The position numbers and the translations under genes are program-made. Shown piece after piece: positions 27,492 to 36,678 of a stretch of DNA of 64,000 nucleotides (positions are counted from its first letter, which is position 1; each line of letters opens with the position of its first letter). Under the pieces are notes generated by a model. That model saw only the letters and a list, made by a program, of their open reading frames with translations, was not told the origin of the DNA and ran no database searches. Source of the DNA: Aequorivita lipolytica (lineage in GTDB: Bacteria; Bacteroidota; Bacteroidia; Flavobacteriales; Flavobacteriaceae); the NCBI RefSeq assembly GCF_007997135.1, contig NZ_VORU01000013.1:17249-81248 (forward strand). The letters run 5' to 3'.

Positions 27492-28034
27492 ATGGAAACC
27501 CAACCTATTTCAATTAAAAAATCTGCAGTTAATTACGGCCTTATCTTAGGTGCAGTTTTAGCACTTATGACCACATTAATGTATGTTTTAAACCCAGACC
27601 TTTTCACAAAATGGTGGGTGGGTATAATAAGTTTTATTATAATTATTGCCTTAGGAATAGTTTCGGTAGCCAAAGCAAAGGGTATACTCGACGGAATAAT
27701 GAGCTTTAAAGAAGCTTTTACGGTTTATTTTATTACTGTTGCCCTTGGACTATTTATTAGTACCGTGGTGGGTATATTAATTTTCAATATAATTGATCCT
27801 GAAATGGCGGCATTTCTGCAAGAAAAAACCTTGGAAATGACCGCAGAATTTTTACAAAAATTAGGCACACCACGAGCAGAGATTGATAAACAAATGGCAA
27901 AAATGGCGGAGCAGGACAACTTCGCAATTGGTACTCAGCTCAAAAATTATATTTTCAGCCTTGCATTTATGAGCGTAATAGGATTGCTGGTCGCACTTAT
28001 TTTCAAAACAAAAAATCCAAACCCGTTAAACTAA
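27492..28034 (+). CDS. DUF4199 family membrane protein
   Basis: 180 residues with four membrane helices at about 12-32, 38-57, 77-100 and 152-170. The loop between helices three and four is helical and charged (EMTAEFLQKLGTPRAEIDKQM). This is the DUF4199 layout, common next to glycosyltransferases in Bacteroidota; the function is unknown. It is followed directly by a glycosyltransferase gene (3-base gap), so the two are cotranscribed. TATCTTTG at 27447-27454 is a likely promoter -7 box. Confidence 0.88.
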   Translation: METQPISIKKSAVNYGLILGAVLALMTTLMYVLNPDLFTKWWVGIISFIIIIALGIVSVAKAKGILDGIMSFKEAFTVYFITVALGLFISTVVGILIFNIIDPEMAAFLQEKTLEMTAEFLQKLGTPRAEIDKQMAKMAEQDNFAIGTQLKNYIFSLAFMSVIGLLVALIFKTKNPNPLN

Positions 28035-28037
28035 TTG

Positions 28038-28991
28038 ATGAATATTTCCATCGTTATACCTCTTCTAAACGAAGAAGAATCGCTAAATGAACTTTACCGT
28101 TGGATTGCATCCGTTATGCAATCCAATGGTTTTTTATACGAGCTCATCTTTATTGACGATGGCAGTACCGATAAGTCTTGGAAAATAATTGAAAGCCTTT
28201 CCAAAGAAAATCCTGCAGTTAAAGGAATCCGTTTTCAAAAGAACTACGGAAAATCGCAAGCCTTACACGCTGGCTTTTCAATGGCGGAAGGCGATGTGAT
28301 TATCACAATGGATGCCGACTTGCAGGACAATCCCGAAGAAATCCCAGCGCTTTATAAAATGATTATCGAAGAAGGCTTCGACCTTGTTTCAGGTTGGAAA
28401 AAGAAGCGTTACGATTCTGTAATAAGTAAAAATTTACCTTCTAAACTGTTCAATTACGCTGCACGAAAAACTTCGGGTGTAAAACTACACGACTTTAATT
28501 GCGGGCTGAAAGCTTACAAAAAAGACGTTGTAAAAACAATTGAAGTAACTGGCGAAATGCACCGTTACATTCCAGTTTTGGCAAAAAATGCAGGTTTTAG
28601 CAAAATTTCAGAAAAACCTGTTTTGCACCAAGCCCGAAAATATGGAACAACCAAATTTGGCGCAGAACGATTCATTCGTGGTTTTTTAGATTTGATAACG
28701 ATCTGGTTTTTATCAACTTTTGGAAAACGGCCAATGCACCTTTTTGGCGCCTGGGGCGCATTTATGCTCTTTGTGGGCTTTTGCTTCGCTCTGTATTTGG
28801 GCATTGACAAGTTATTTATAAATCCATCCGCAAGACTAATCACCGCTCGCCCAGAATTTTTTATAGCACTTACGGCAATGATCTTGGGAACCCAACTTTT
28901 TCTCGCAGGTTTTTTGGGAGAATTAATATTGAGAAGTAAAAAAGACTCCCGAAACTACATCATTAAAGAACGACGAAACTTCAAAGATTAA
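28038..28991 (+). CDS. Membrane glycosyltransferase family 2 (polyprenyl-phosphate type)
   Basis: 317 residues from ATG 28038. The GT-A domain has ISIVIPLLNEEESLNELY, then ELIFIDDGSTDKSW and the metal-binding TMDADLQDNPEEI. Two C-terminal membrane helices at about 230-255 and 275-300 place it with the polyprenol-phosphate mannosyl/glucosyl transferases (DPM1/ArnC/GtrB class). It would load a sugar onto a lipid carrier at the inner membrane. Sugar identity unknown. Cotranscribed with the DUF4199 gene. Confidence 0.9.
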   Translation: MNISIVIPLLNEEESLNELYRWIASVMQSNGFLYELIFIDDGSTDKSWKIIESLSKENPAVKGIRFQKNYGKSQALHAGFSMAEGDVIITMDADLQDNPEEIPALYKMIIEEGFDLVSGWKKKRYDSVISKNLPSKLFNYAARKTSGVKLHDFNCGLKAYKKDVVKTIEVTGEMHRYIPVLAKNAGFSKISEKPVLHQARKYGTTKFGAERFIRGFLDLITIWFLSTFGKRPMHLFGAWGAFMLFVGFCFALYLGIDKLFINPSARLITARPEFFIALTAMILGTQLFLAGFLGELILRSKKDSRNYIIKERRNFKD

Positions 28992-29030
28992 CCGCAGAGA
29001 ATCTTTATTTTTGCAAATTAATTTAAGCGA

Positions 29031-30746
29031 ATGATTTACGTAGATCCAAAAATTTTAGCCCGCGTTAACCAATGGCTAACTCCTTTTTTTGACGAAAAAA
29101 CCCAACACGATATTAAAGAAATGATAGCTTACGATCCCGATGGATTGGAAGACAGTTTTTATAAAAACTTAGAATTTGGAACTGGTGGAATGCGAGGTAT
29201 TATGGGCCTTGGCGACAACAGGATCAATAAATATACACTAGGAAAAAACACACAGGGACTTTCAAATTATTTAAAAGATCAATTCCCAAACCAAGAAATT
29301 AAAGTAGCAATTGCGTACGATTGCCGCCACAACAGTAAAGAGTTTGCAAAAGTAGTAGCCGATGTTTTTTCTTCAAACGGAATAAAAGTCTTTCTTTTTT
29401 CTGAATTACGGCCTACGCCCGAACTTTCATTCGCAGTAAAACATTTGGATTGTAAGGCTGGAATTGTTTTAACAGCCTCACACAATCCGCCAGAATACAA
29501 CGGTTATAAAGTATATTGGGAAGATGGCGGACAATTGGTTCCACCACAGGATGGCGAAATTATTGCCGAAATAAATTCACTGAAATACGAAGACATAAAG
29601 TTTGAAGCTAATGAAAGTTTGATTCAAATTATAGATACCGAAGTTGATGAATCATTCGCAAATGCTTCTGTTAAAAACGGAACTTTCAATACTTCCCAAG
29701 CAGCAAAAGATAACTTGAAAATTGTTTTCACCTCGCTTCACGGAACTTCAATCACAATGGTTCCAAAGGTTTTGGAAATGGCTGGGTATAAAAATGTATT
29801 AATTGTTGAAGAACAGTCAGAACCAAACGGTGATTTTCCAACGGTAAAATCACCCAATCCCGAAGAACCTGCTGCGCTAAAAATGGCTTTGGAACTTGCA
29901 GAAAAAGAAAATGCAGACATTGTAATTGGTACTGACCCAGACTGCGACCGTTTGGGAGTTGCCGTTCGAAATAATAAAAATGAAATGGTCTTGCTCAACG
30001 GAAACCAAACAATGGTTTTAATGACGCATTTCCTTTTGAAGCAATGGCAAAAAGCGGGAAAACTGAATGGAAAACAGTTTGTTGCATCAACTATTGTTTC
30101 TACGCCAATGGTTGAAAATGTTGTGGAACATTTCAACGTAAAATATATTGAAGGTCTAACAGGTTTTAAGTGGATAGCGAAAATGATAAAGGACCATCCC
30201 GAACTCGAATTTATTGGCGGCGGCGAAGAAAGCTTCGGTTATTTAGTTGGCGATTTTGTCCGCGATAAAGATGCTGTTACCGCTACCCTACTTGCCTGCG
30301 AAATTGCAGCGCAAAAAAAACATTCCAGCAGCAGCATGTTCCAATATTTGAACGATGTTTACGAACAGTTCGGGAACTACCGTGAACATTTGATTTCGGT
30401 CACAAAAAAAGGAAAACAGGGCGCTGCAGAAATTTCAGCAATGATGAAAGTGCTTCGCGAAAATCCATATAAGGAAATTGCGGGGAGCAAGGTGGTTAGA
30501 ATGGATGATATTTCAAAAAACGAGACCACAGATTTTATAAAACAGGAAACTTTGCCATTAAATCTACCAAAATCAAACGTATTAATCTATTACACTGAAG
30601 ACGGCAGCAAAATTGCCGCAAGGCCTAGCGGAACGGAACCGAAAATAAAGTTTTACATTAGCGTGAATACTTTAGAAAAGGAAAATTTTGAAGACATACT
30701 TCAGAAAAAAATTGACGCTATCGCCGCACAACTAAACGTGAGTTAA
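29031..30746 (+). CDS. Phosphoglucomutase/phosphomannomutase family protein
   Basis: 571 residues. The active serine loop is LTASHNPPEYNGYK, the metal-binding loop is GTDPDCDRLGVA, the sugar-binding loop is GGGEESFGYLVGDF and the phosphate-binding loop is RPSGTEPKIKFY, in family order. The length and order match the PGM2-like phosphohexomutases, which move phosphate between C1 and C6 of glucose or mannose. The TAA overlaps the ATG of the ABC exporter (TAATG). A TATTTTTG box at 29006-29013 may drive both genes. Confidence 0.93.
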   Translation: MIYVDPKILARVNQWLTPFFDEKTQHDIKEMIAYDPDGLEDSFYKNLEFGTGGMRGIMGLGDNRINKYTLGKNTQGLSNYLKDQFPNQEIKVAIAYDCRHNSKEFAKVVADVFSSNGIKVFLFSELRPTPELSFAVKHLDCKAGIVLTASHNPPEYNGYKVYWEDGGQLVPPQDGEIIAEINSLKYEDIKFEANESLIQIIDTEVDESFANASVKNGTFNTSQAAKDNLKIVFTSLHGTSITMVPKVLEMAGYKNVLIVEEQSEPNGDFPTVKSPNPEEPAALKMALELAEKENADIVIGTDPDCDRLGVAVRNNKNEMVLLNGNQTMVLMTHFLLKQWQKAGKLNGKQFVASTIVSTPMVENVVEHFNVKYIEGLTGFKWIAKMIKDHPELEFIGGGEESFGYLVGDFVRDKDAVTATLLACEIAAQKKHSSSSMFQYLNDVYEQFGNYREHLISVTKKGKQGAAEISAMMKVLRENPYKEIAGSKVVRMDDISKNETTDFIKQETLPLNLPKSNVLIYYTEDGSKIAARPSGTEPKIKFYISVNTLEKENFEDILQKKIDAIAAQLNVS

Positions 30747-32572
30747 TGAATTATTTCAAAAAAATACTACGCTATGTCATCCCGTATAAAAAGTATGCGT
30801 ATCTGAACATATTTTTCAATATACTCTATGCCCTTTTCAGCACGTTGTCATTTCTCGCTTTGATCCCGGTTTTACAGGTTATATTTAGCGACCAACGTGA
30901 AGTTGGGAAACTGCCAGTTTATGAAGGCATCACCAAATTAACTACATATATCCAAGATTCCCTCAACTACCATTTGGTTAAATATATCAATGAGTACGGC
31001 GACTTTAAGGTGCTTCTATTTATGATAGGAGTAATAATAGCCATATTTCTGCTGAAAAACTTGAGCAATTATTTGGCCATGTTTTACTCCACATTTCTAA
31101 GGAACGGTGTTTTGAAAGATCTTCGAAACGATCTCTACAGCAAAGTGATCCAATTTCCATTGGCTTTTTATTCTGAGAAAAGAAAAGGTGATACTATTTC
31201 CCGCCTTAGCGGTGATGTTGATGAAGTGAAAAATTCAGTGCTTTCAGTTCTGGAAATGATTGTGCGTGAGCCGTTAACAATCATTTTTTCATTAGCCACG
31301 ATGCTTTTTATAAGTCCGAAGCTTACCCTTTTTGTATTTGTATTTTTACCTATTTCGGGTTTTTTAATTTCCAAAATTGGAAAATCTCTTAAAAAAGGCT
31401 CTTTAAAAGTGCAGCAGGAACAGGGTGTTTTTCTTTCCATTTTGGAGGAAACTATGGGTGGACTGCGTATTATAAAAGCTTTTCACGCAGAGAATTTATT
31501 CCAGAAAAAATTTGAGGATAGTAACCAGCGTTTTTATAAATATTCAAACACAGTATTAAACCGTCAAAATCTCGCTTCGCCGTTGAGCGAATTATTAGGA
31601 ATCATTACCATTGGGGTTCTCTTGGTTTATGGAGGTTATCTGGTATTTGTAGATCAAACATTGGACGCTAGTTTTTTTCTCGGCTATATTATGCTGGCAT
31701 ATAATATTTTAACCCCTGCAAAGGCGATCGCAAAAGCAAGTTATTCAGTGAAACGCGCTAATGGTTCTGCCCAGCGTATTTTAGAATTGCTGGAAGCCAA
31801 AAACACAATCACCGATATTGAAAATCCAGTTCAAAAGGAAGGTTTTGATACTGTAATTTCTATTAAAAATATTTCATTTAAATACGAAGATCAATATGTT
31901 TTAAAAGATTTTTCTTTGGAAATACCGAAGGGAAAAACCGTGGCGCTCGTTGGCCAATCCGGAAGTGGAAAAAGTACGATTGCAAATTTATTGACACGTT
32001 TTTATGATGTAAACGAAGGAAGCATAGAAATTGACGGTGTTGATATAAAAGATATTTCAAAAAGATCGCTACGTGGATTGATGGGCATTGTATCGCAGGA
32101 TTCTATTCTTTTTAATGATTCTGTCGGGAATAACTTAAAACTCGGAAAACCGACCGCTTCCGAAGAAGAATTAATGGATGCTGCGGAAATAAGCAACGCC
32201 TATGAATTCATAAAAGATCTTCCCGAAAGTTTTGAAACTAACATTGGCGACAGTGGAAACAAACTGAGCGGCGGCCAAAAACAGCGCTTAAGTATTGCCC
32301 GCGCCGTTTTGAAAAACCCGCCGATCATGATTTTGGACGAAGCAACTTCTGCATTGGACACTGAAAGTGAACGCTTGGTGCAGGATGCTTTGGAAAAAAT
32401 GATGAAGAATAGAACTTCCATTGTTATTGCGCACCGACTTTCCACCATTCAAAATGCAGATAAAATCGTGGTTCTTTCCAAAGGAAAAATTGTGGAACAG
32501 GGCAAGCATCAAGAGCTTTTAGAGAAAAAAGGCGTTTACTACAGTTTGGTGGAAATGCAATCACTTGCGTAG
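30746..32572 (+). CDS. ABC exporter, fused membrane and ATPase domains (MsbA-like)
   Basis: 608 residues. Six membrane helices in residues 15-340 are followed by the ATPase domain: Walker A GQSGSGKST, signature LSGGQKQRLSIARA, Walker B PIMILDEATSALD, and the switch His in VIAHRL. It acts as a homodimer; MsbA relatives flip lipid A or other lipids, but substrate cannot be read here. It is coupled to the phosphohexomutase by a TAATG overlap. Its stop codon lies inside a perfect 28-bp palindrome. Confidence 0.92.
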   Translation: MNYFKKILRYVIPYKKYAYLNIFFNILYALFSTLSFLALIPVLQVIFSDQREVGKLPVYEGITKLTTYIQDSLNYHLVKYINEYGDFKVLLFMIGVIIAIFLLKNLSNYLAMFYSTFLRNGVLKDLRNDLYSKVIQFPLAFYSEKRKGDTISRLSGDVDEVKNSVLSVLEMIVREPLTIIFSLATMLFISPKLTLFVFVFLPISGFLISKIGKSLKKGSLKVQQEQGVFLSILEETMGGLRIIKAFHAENLFQKKFEDSNQRFYKYSNTVLNRQNLASPLSELLGIITIGVLLVYGGYLVFVDQTLDASFFLGYIMLAYNILTPAKAIAKASYSVKRANGSAQRILELLEAKNTITDIENPVQKEGFDTVISIKNISFKYEDQYVLKDFSLEIPKGKTVALVGQSGSGKSTIANLLTRFYDVNEGSIEIDGVDIKDISKRSLRGLMGIVSQDSILFNDSVGNNLKLGKPTASEEELMDAAEISNAYEFIKDLPESFETNIGDSGNKLSGGQKQRLSIARAVLKNPPIMILDEATSALDTESERLVQDALEKMMKNRTSIVIAHRLSTIQNADKIVVLSKGKIVEQGKHQELLEKKGVYYSLVEMQSLA

Positions 32573-32596
32573 AGACGCACGGCCGTGCGTCTCTAC
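32569..32596. repeat. Perfect 28-bp palindrome overlapping the ABC exporter stop codon
   Basis: GTAGAGACGCACGG followed by its exact complement CCGTGCGTCTCTAC. The first three bases after G are the TAG stop of the exporter. A further GGCCGTG follows at 32597-32603. It could form a 12 to 14 bp hairpin; there is no T run, so it is more like a mobile repeat or protein-binding palindrome than a terminator. Confidence 0.85.
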
Positions 32597-32671
32597 GGCC
32601 GTGTGGGAAAATATTTTTTCGCTGATTAAACCTTTTTACAATATTGTGGTCATATACCCACTTGCGCAATA

Positions 32672-33235
32672 ATGGTTGAAGAACAAGAACTCTTAACGGC
32701 ATTGAAAACCGGGGGAGCCAAAGAGGCCGCCTTTAGGGAACTTGTTTCGCAATATAAGGAACGGTTGTATTGGCAGATTCGGAATATCGTTTTAGACCAC
32801 GACGATGCTGATGACGTGCTACAAAACACCTTTATAAAAGTTTTTAGAAATATTGATTCCTTTAAGGGTGAAAGCAAGTTGCATACGTGGATGTACCGGA
32901 TTGCAGCGAATGAATCCATCACATTTCTGAACAAAAAAGCAAAGCACAACAATGTTTCCATTGAAAACTTAAGTGATAATGCGGTACGAAAACTAGAAAC
33001 CGATATCTATTTTGAAGGCGACCAGCTACAGCTTCAGTTTCAAAAGGCAATTGCTACACTTCCAGAAAGACAAAAGTTGATTTTTACAATGAAATATTTT
33101 GAAGATCACACCTTCGAGGAACTTTCGGAAATACTTGAAACATCTGTGGGCGGACTAAAGAGCAGTTATCACATTGCAGTAAAAAAAATTACCGAATTCA
33201 TAAAGACGAATGAAACATCCATTAATTCTATATAG
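32672..33235 (+). CDS. RNA polymerase sigma factor, ECF family (second)
   Basis: 187 residues. Region 2 has LVSQYKERLYWQIRNIVLDH, then DDADDVLQNTFIKVFRNIDSF; region 4 has LPERQKLIFTMKYFEDHTFE and the helix-turn-helix SVGGLKSSYHIAVKKITEFI. It is distinct from the ECF factor at 2 kb, being longer and from a different group. The next two genes, a membrane protein with an internal repeat and a small secreted helical protein, look like its regulators. No clear ECF-type promoter is seen upstream. Confidence 0.9.
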   Translation: MVEEQELLTALKTGGAKEAAFRELVSQYKERLYWQIRNIVLDHDDADDVLQNTFIKVFRNIDSFKGESKLHTWMYRIAANESITFLNKKAKHNNVSIENLSDNAVRKLETDIYFEGDQLQLQFQKAIATLPERQKLIFTMKYFEDHTFEELSEILETSVGGLKSSYHIAVKKITEFIKTNETSINSI

Positions 33236-33332
33236 ATCAATGCAATATATTTAATTAGGATGTTCTATCTGTCCAATAAAAAAATAAAAAGACAGCTAAA
33301 ACCTTATAAAAAATTGATAGTCAAAATTTAAA

Positions 33333-33833
33333 GTGAAAAAAGAAAAAAACATACCTGATTTTAAAACACCCAAAGGTTATTTCGAAACTTTTGAGGAACG
33401 TCTTTTTAGCAAAATTGCCGAAGAAAAGTTTCCGAAATCTAGAGGCTTTAAGGTTCCAAAAAACTATTTCGACAAATTTGAAGAAAGCGTTATTGGAAAA
33501 TTAAATGTTTCAGAAAAACCCACGAAAGTAATTCCGCTTTTTTCGAGAAAATATTTCGGTTATGCCGCAGCAATCGCAGCTTGCCTTTTAATAGGTTTCA
33601 ATATTTTTAACCAAAAAACCGATAATTCAAATTTAGACGCCCTGCAATTGGCCGCAATTGACACCTATATTGAGGAAGGCAATTTAAATCTAGATCTTTA
33701 TGAGGTAACTTCATTTATAGACGACGAAGACATTGCTAACTTAGATTTTGACACGCAACAATTCACAGATGCTGCACTGGAGGATTATCTTTTGGAAAAT
33801 TTGGATACAGAAATCATAACAAACGAAAAATGA
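33333..33833 (+). CDS. Probable anti-sigma/regulatory membrane protein with twin FKxPKxYF motifs
   Basis: 166 residues, GTG start at 33333 (no ATG in frame upstream). The cytoplasmic part carries two copies of one motif: FKTPKGYFETFEERLFSKI and FKVPKNYFDKFEESVIGKL. One membrane helix follows at about 70-86, then an acidic periplasmic tail rich in D and E. Position after an ECF sigma gene suggests an anti-sigma factor; no zinc motif is present. The stop overlaps the next ATG (ATGA). Confidence 0.65.
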   Translation: MKKEKNIPDFKTPKGYFETFEERLFSKIAEEKFPKSRGFKVPKNYFDKFEESVIGKLNVSEKPTKVIPLFSRKYFGYAAAIAACLLIGFNIFNQKTDNSNLDALQLAAIDTYIEEGNLNLDLYEVTSFIDDEDIANLDFDTQQFTDAALEDYLLENLDTEIITNEK

Positions 33834-34270
33834 AAAAATTAGCAATATTATTTTTCCTGTTAGCTGCAACCTTGCAAGCCCAGGATAAAAAACACGAAAA
33901 AATAAGAGCTTTAAAAGCCGCTTATATTACAGAAAAGCTGGCACTCACTTCTGCTGAAGCGGAAAAGTTTTGGCCTATATACAACCGCTATCAAGAGAAA
34001 TTTCACGCCCTTCGGAAAAAGGAACGTAACGAGATTTTTCAAAAATTAAGAGATGGTCTTGATAATTTAACCGACGCCGAGGCAAACGAACTAATTGACA
34101 AAAATCTAAGTATAGAATCCGGAGAACTGGAATTGAGAAAACAAATGACAGCTGAATTAAGGAATGTAATTTCTCCAAAAAAAATAATCATCCTGAAAAA
34201 AACTGAGAATGATTTTAAAAGAGAGCTTTTAGGTCGATACCGGCATAACCAGGAAAAGAGAAAAGAATAG
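33830..34270 (+). CDS. Small secreted helical protein, Spy/CpxP-like sensor
   Basis: 146 residues. A signal peptide ends at LQAQ (residue 18). The mature chain is all helical and charged, with TEKLALTSAEAEKFWPIYNRYQEK, the L-T-x-x-E/Q pattern of Spy/CpxP-type periplasmic proteins and metal sensors. It is coupled by an ATGA overlap to the membrane protein and follows the second ECF sigma factor, so it likely tunes that response. Function inferred only from form and context. A bidirectional terminator follows. Confidence 0.68.
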   Translation: MKKLAILFFLLAATLQAQDKKHEKIRALKAAYITEKLALTSAEAEKFWPIYNRYQEKFHALRKKERNEIFQKLRDGLDNLTDAEANELIDKNLSIESGELELRKQMTAELRNVISPKKIIILKKTENDFKRELLGRYRHNQEKRKE

Positions 34271-34274
34271 ATAC

Positions 34275-34306
34275 TAAAAAAGCCCCGAAATTTCGAGGCT
34301 TTTTTA
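34275..34306. terminator. Bidirectional terminator
   Basis: AAAAAAGCCCCGAAA pairs with TTTCGAGGCTTTTTT with one mismatch, with A and T runs on both sides. It ends the plus-strand ECF operon and the minus-strand DUF2911 gene. Confidence 0.88.
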
Positions 34307-34321
34307 TACAATATCATCAAA

Positions 34322-35167
34322 TTACATAGCTCCCCATTCCTTCAAGGACTTTTCATTTAAGGCTACATAATCACTATTGTCAGCTGCTTTAGCTAGTTCC
34401 ATTGACTTTTTAGCTGCCTCAATAGCACCTTTTTTATCACCTGCTTTTGCATAAATTAAAGACTTTTGGCGCAATTGCCAAAATTTTGGGTCTTTATTCA
34501 TTTCAATAGACTTATCAATCCAAGTTTTAGCTTGATTAATATCTTTTCCAGCTTCCAAATAATAAACTGCCGCAGAGTAATAATCATTTGCTGACGGTCC
34601 ATTCATCACTCTCTGTATGCTTGAACTTACCGTTTTATCAGTATTAAACTTAATTGGTACGCCAACGTAAGTCTTTTCCCAAAGTATGCCTAAAGTAGCC
34701 ATATCGTTTTTTAAATCATCAAACGTCATTGTTAGGGTTTCAACATTCATGGGCATTGGGTAAGCCTGTGCAGATACTTGCACCGCAACTTTGCTATCAT
34801 CCCATTTTTCAGGATTACCCCAGTTAGTGGTATCATCATAAAAATAAATTTCCCAACTTGAAGCGCCCGGTTTAGTATATATTGCGTACGACCCAGCTTT
34901 CAAGGTTTTACCTCCTACTTCAACGTCATCGCTAAATGTAATTTTAGAATTTGCGTTGGCACCAGTACGCCACATGGTATCGTAAGGAACCAATCCTCCA
35001 AAGATTGTCCTTCCTTTCATGGAAGGCCTGGAGTATTCTAAAGTAACGTCTGTTAGTCCAACTTTTTGTTCAATTTTTTGAAATGGACTCGGTTGCGGAG
35101 TTTCAATTTGAGCTTGAATGCCAGCGGTTAGCATCAAAGCGGTGAAAAGTAAAATATTTTTTTTCAT
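34322..35167 (-). CDS. DUF2911 domain secreted protein
   Basis: 281 residues. A signal peptide ends at GIQAQ (20). DUF2911 covers about 25-160: TDVTLEYSRPSMKGRTIFG, then VPYDTMWRTGANANSKITFSDD and AGSYAIYTKPGASSWEIYF. The C-terminal part (YYSAAVYYLEAGKDINQAKTW, and on) is a TPR-like helical repeat. DUF2911 is widespread in Bacteroidota, location periplasm or surface, with unknown function. It has no operon partner. Confidence 0.88.
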   Translation of the reverse strand: MKKNILLFTALMLTAGIQAQIETPQPSPFQKIEQKVGLTDVTLEYSRPSMKGRTIFGGLVPYDTMWRTGANANSKITFSDDVEVGGKTLKAGSYAIYTKPGASSWEIYFYDDTTNWGNPEKWDDSKVAVQVSAQAYPMPMNVETLTMTFDDLKNDMATLGILWEKTYVGVPIKFNTDKTVSSSIQRVMNGPSANDYYSAAVYYLEAGKDINQAKTWIDKSIEMNKDPKFWQLRQKSLIYAKAGDKKGAIEAAKKSMELAKAADNSDYVALNEKSLKEWGAM

Positions 35168-35501
35168 TGTAATGGTTTTAAGGTGATTATAATTTTTACG
35201 AAGTTACTGTTTGCAAAATTTTAAATAGTTAATAAAACCCTAAATTACAAAAATAACGTCCACAGATCAATCGTTGAAAAACAACACTATAGTACTAATA
35301 CCGAAGAATTGTTAATCTTTTGTTTAAACTTTTTTTGATATAGTAAAACAGAGTATTTTTAAAGAAAAAATGAAGATATGTTAACCTATTTAAAAAGAAT
35401 ATTTAGAACGAGATTTCAAAAAAACGTAGCTCAAACAGACACCTATAGGCTATTGCGAATGAATCAAAAATTGACATTCAATAAGAACAAATAAAAACTG
35501 A
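35168..35501. other. Intergenic region before the photolyase cluster
   Basis: A 334-base divergent gap. It is very AT-rich and probably holds promoters in both directions, but I see no full TTTG/TAnnTTTG match. It contains the short open frame at 35378-35494 listed separately and nothing else recognisable. Confidence 0.5.
35378..35494 (+). CDS. Possible small basic protein (38 aa)
   Basis: An open frame from ATG 35378 to TAA 35494, seven bases before the SRPBCC gene. It is rich in R and K (MLTYLKRIFRTRFQKNVAQT) and would be the first gene of the photolyase cluster. Many Flavobacteriaceae have short basic proteins in light-response operons, but I do not recognise this one, and it may be a chance frame. 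Confidence 0.25.
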   Translation: MLTYLKRIFRTRFQKNVAQTDTYRLLRMNQKLTFNKNK

Positions 35502-35963
35502 ATGAAAATTTATACACTGCACGCCAAACAAAATTTACCTATTTCTGTTGATCAAGCTTGGGATTTTCTTTCAGATCCAAAAAACTTAAAAGTTATAACG
35601 CCAGATTATATGGGTTTTAATATTCAATCCGGCTCCGATAGAACCATGTATTCTGGTCAAATCATTGAATATATTGTTACTCCAATTTTAGGAATTAAAA
35701 CACGATGGGTAACAGAGATAACCCACGTTGAGAATAAAAAATATTTCGTAGATGAACAACGCTTTGGGCCTTATGCCCTTTGGCATCACAAACATTTCAT
35801 AAAGGAAATCGATGGCGGTGTTGAAATGGAAGATTTGCTTCATTATAAACTTCCCTTCGGTTTTTTGGGCCAATTGGTGCACCCCTTTTTAGTTAAACCG
35901 AAACTTGACGAAATATTTGAATACCGAAAAAATAAATTGATGGAACTCTTCGGAGAAATATAA
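35502..35963 (+). CDS. SRPBCC (START-like) ligand-binding protein of the photolyase cluster
   Basis: 153 residues, a single SRPBCC fold: HAKQNLPISVDQAWDFLSDPKNLKVITPDYMGF at the start and ALWHHKHFIKEIDGGVEMEDLLHYKLPFG near residue 105. Such proteins bind hydrophobic ligands in a helix-grip cavity. It is followed at 16 bases by an SDR gene and then by a DNA photolyase, a gene set that recurs in light-response loci of many bacteria. Ligand unknown. Confidence 0.85.
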   Translation: MKIYTLHAKQNLPISVDQAWDFLSDPKNLKVITPDYMGFNIQSGSDRTMYSGQIIEYIVTPILGIKTRWVTEITHVENKKYFVDEQRFGPYALWHHKHFIKEIDGGVEMEDLLHYKLPFGFLGQLVHPFLVKPKLDEIFEYRKNKLMELFGEI

Positions 35964-35979
35964 TTTCAAAAACTAAACA

Positions 35980-36675
35980 ATGTCAAAAACCATAATTTTA
36001 ATAGGCGGTTCCTACGGAATAGGAGCTGCAATCGCTTCTAGATTAAAAGAAAACCACAATGTAATAATTGCATCCAGAAGCAATGACAATATTCCAGAAG
36101 GAGTTACACATCATACTTTTGATGTGCTAAAAGATGATATTTCAGAATTAGATCTCCCAGAAACAATAGACGGTTTGGTTTACTGCCCTGGCAGTATAAA
36201 CCTAAAACCTTTCAAAATGATGAGTCCCGAAACTTTTAATGAAGATATGGAACTTAATTTTAATTCATTGGTTCGCGTTATACACGGTTTACTTCCAAAA
36301 TTGAAGAATTCAGAGCAAGCTAGCTTGGTATTTTTCAGTACGGTTGCGGTAAAAATAGGAATGCCTTTCCATACAAGCGTGGCTGCCGCCAAGGGAGCCA
36401 TAGAAGGTTTTGCAAAAGCTTTAGCAGCTGAGTATGCTCCAAATTTTAGAGTAAATGTAATTGCCCCATCCTTGACTGATACTTCTTTAGCTTCCAAATT
36501 ATTGAACAGCGATGCCAAAAAAGAAAAAATGGCAGAGCGTCACCCATTGAAAAAAGTTGGAACTACAGAAGATATTGCAGCTATGGCTACATTTCTATTG
36601 AGCGATGAATCTAAATGGATAACAGGCCAAGTTTTTGGCGTGGATGGCGGTCTTTCAACTTTAAATACAAACTAG
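35980..36675 (+). CDS. SDR-fold protein without the catalytic tyrosine
   Basis: 231 residues. The NAD(P)-binding loop is GGSYGIGAAIA (residues 9-19) and the serine position is FFSTVA (Ser120). The classical YxxxK motif is VAAAK here: Lys138 is present but Val134 replaces Tyr. It therefore may not be a normal oxidoreductase and could bind a nucleotide for sensing or another reaction. It sits in the SRPBCC-SDR-photolyase cluster, 3 bases before the photolyase start. Confidence 0.85.
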   Translation: MSKTIILIGGSYGIGAAIASRLKENHNVIIASRSNDNIPEGVTHHTFDVLKDDISELDLPETIDGLVYCPGSINLKPFKMMSPETFNEDMELNFNSLVRVIHGLLPKLKNSEQASLVFFSTVAVKIGMPFHTSVAAAKGAIEGFAKALAAEYAPNFRVNVIAPSLTDTSLASKLLNSDAKKEKMAERHPLKKVGTTEDIAAMATFLLSDESKWITGQVFGVDGGLSTLNTN

Positions 36676-36678
36676 ATT

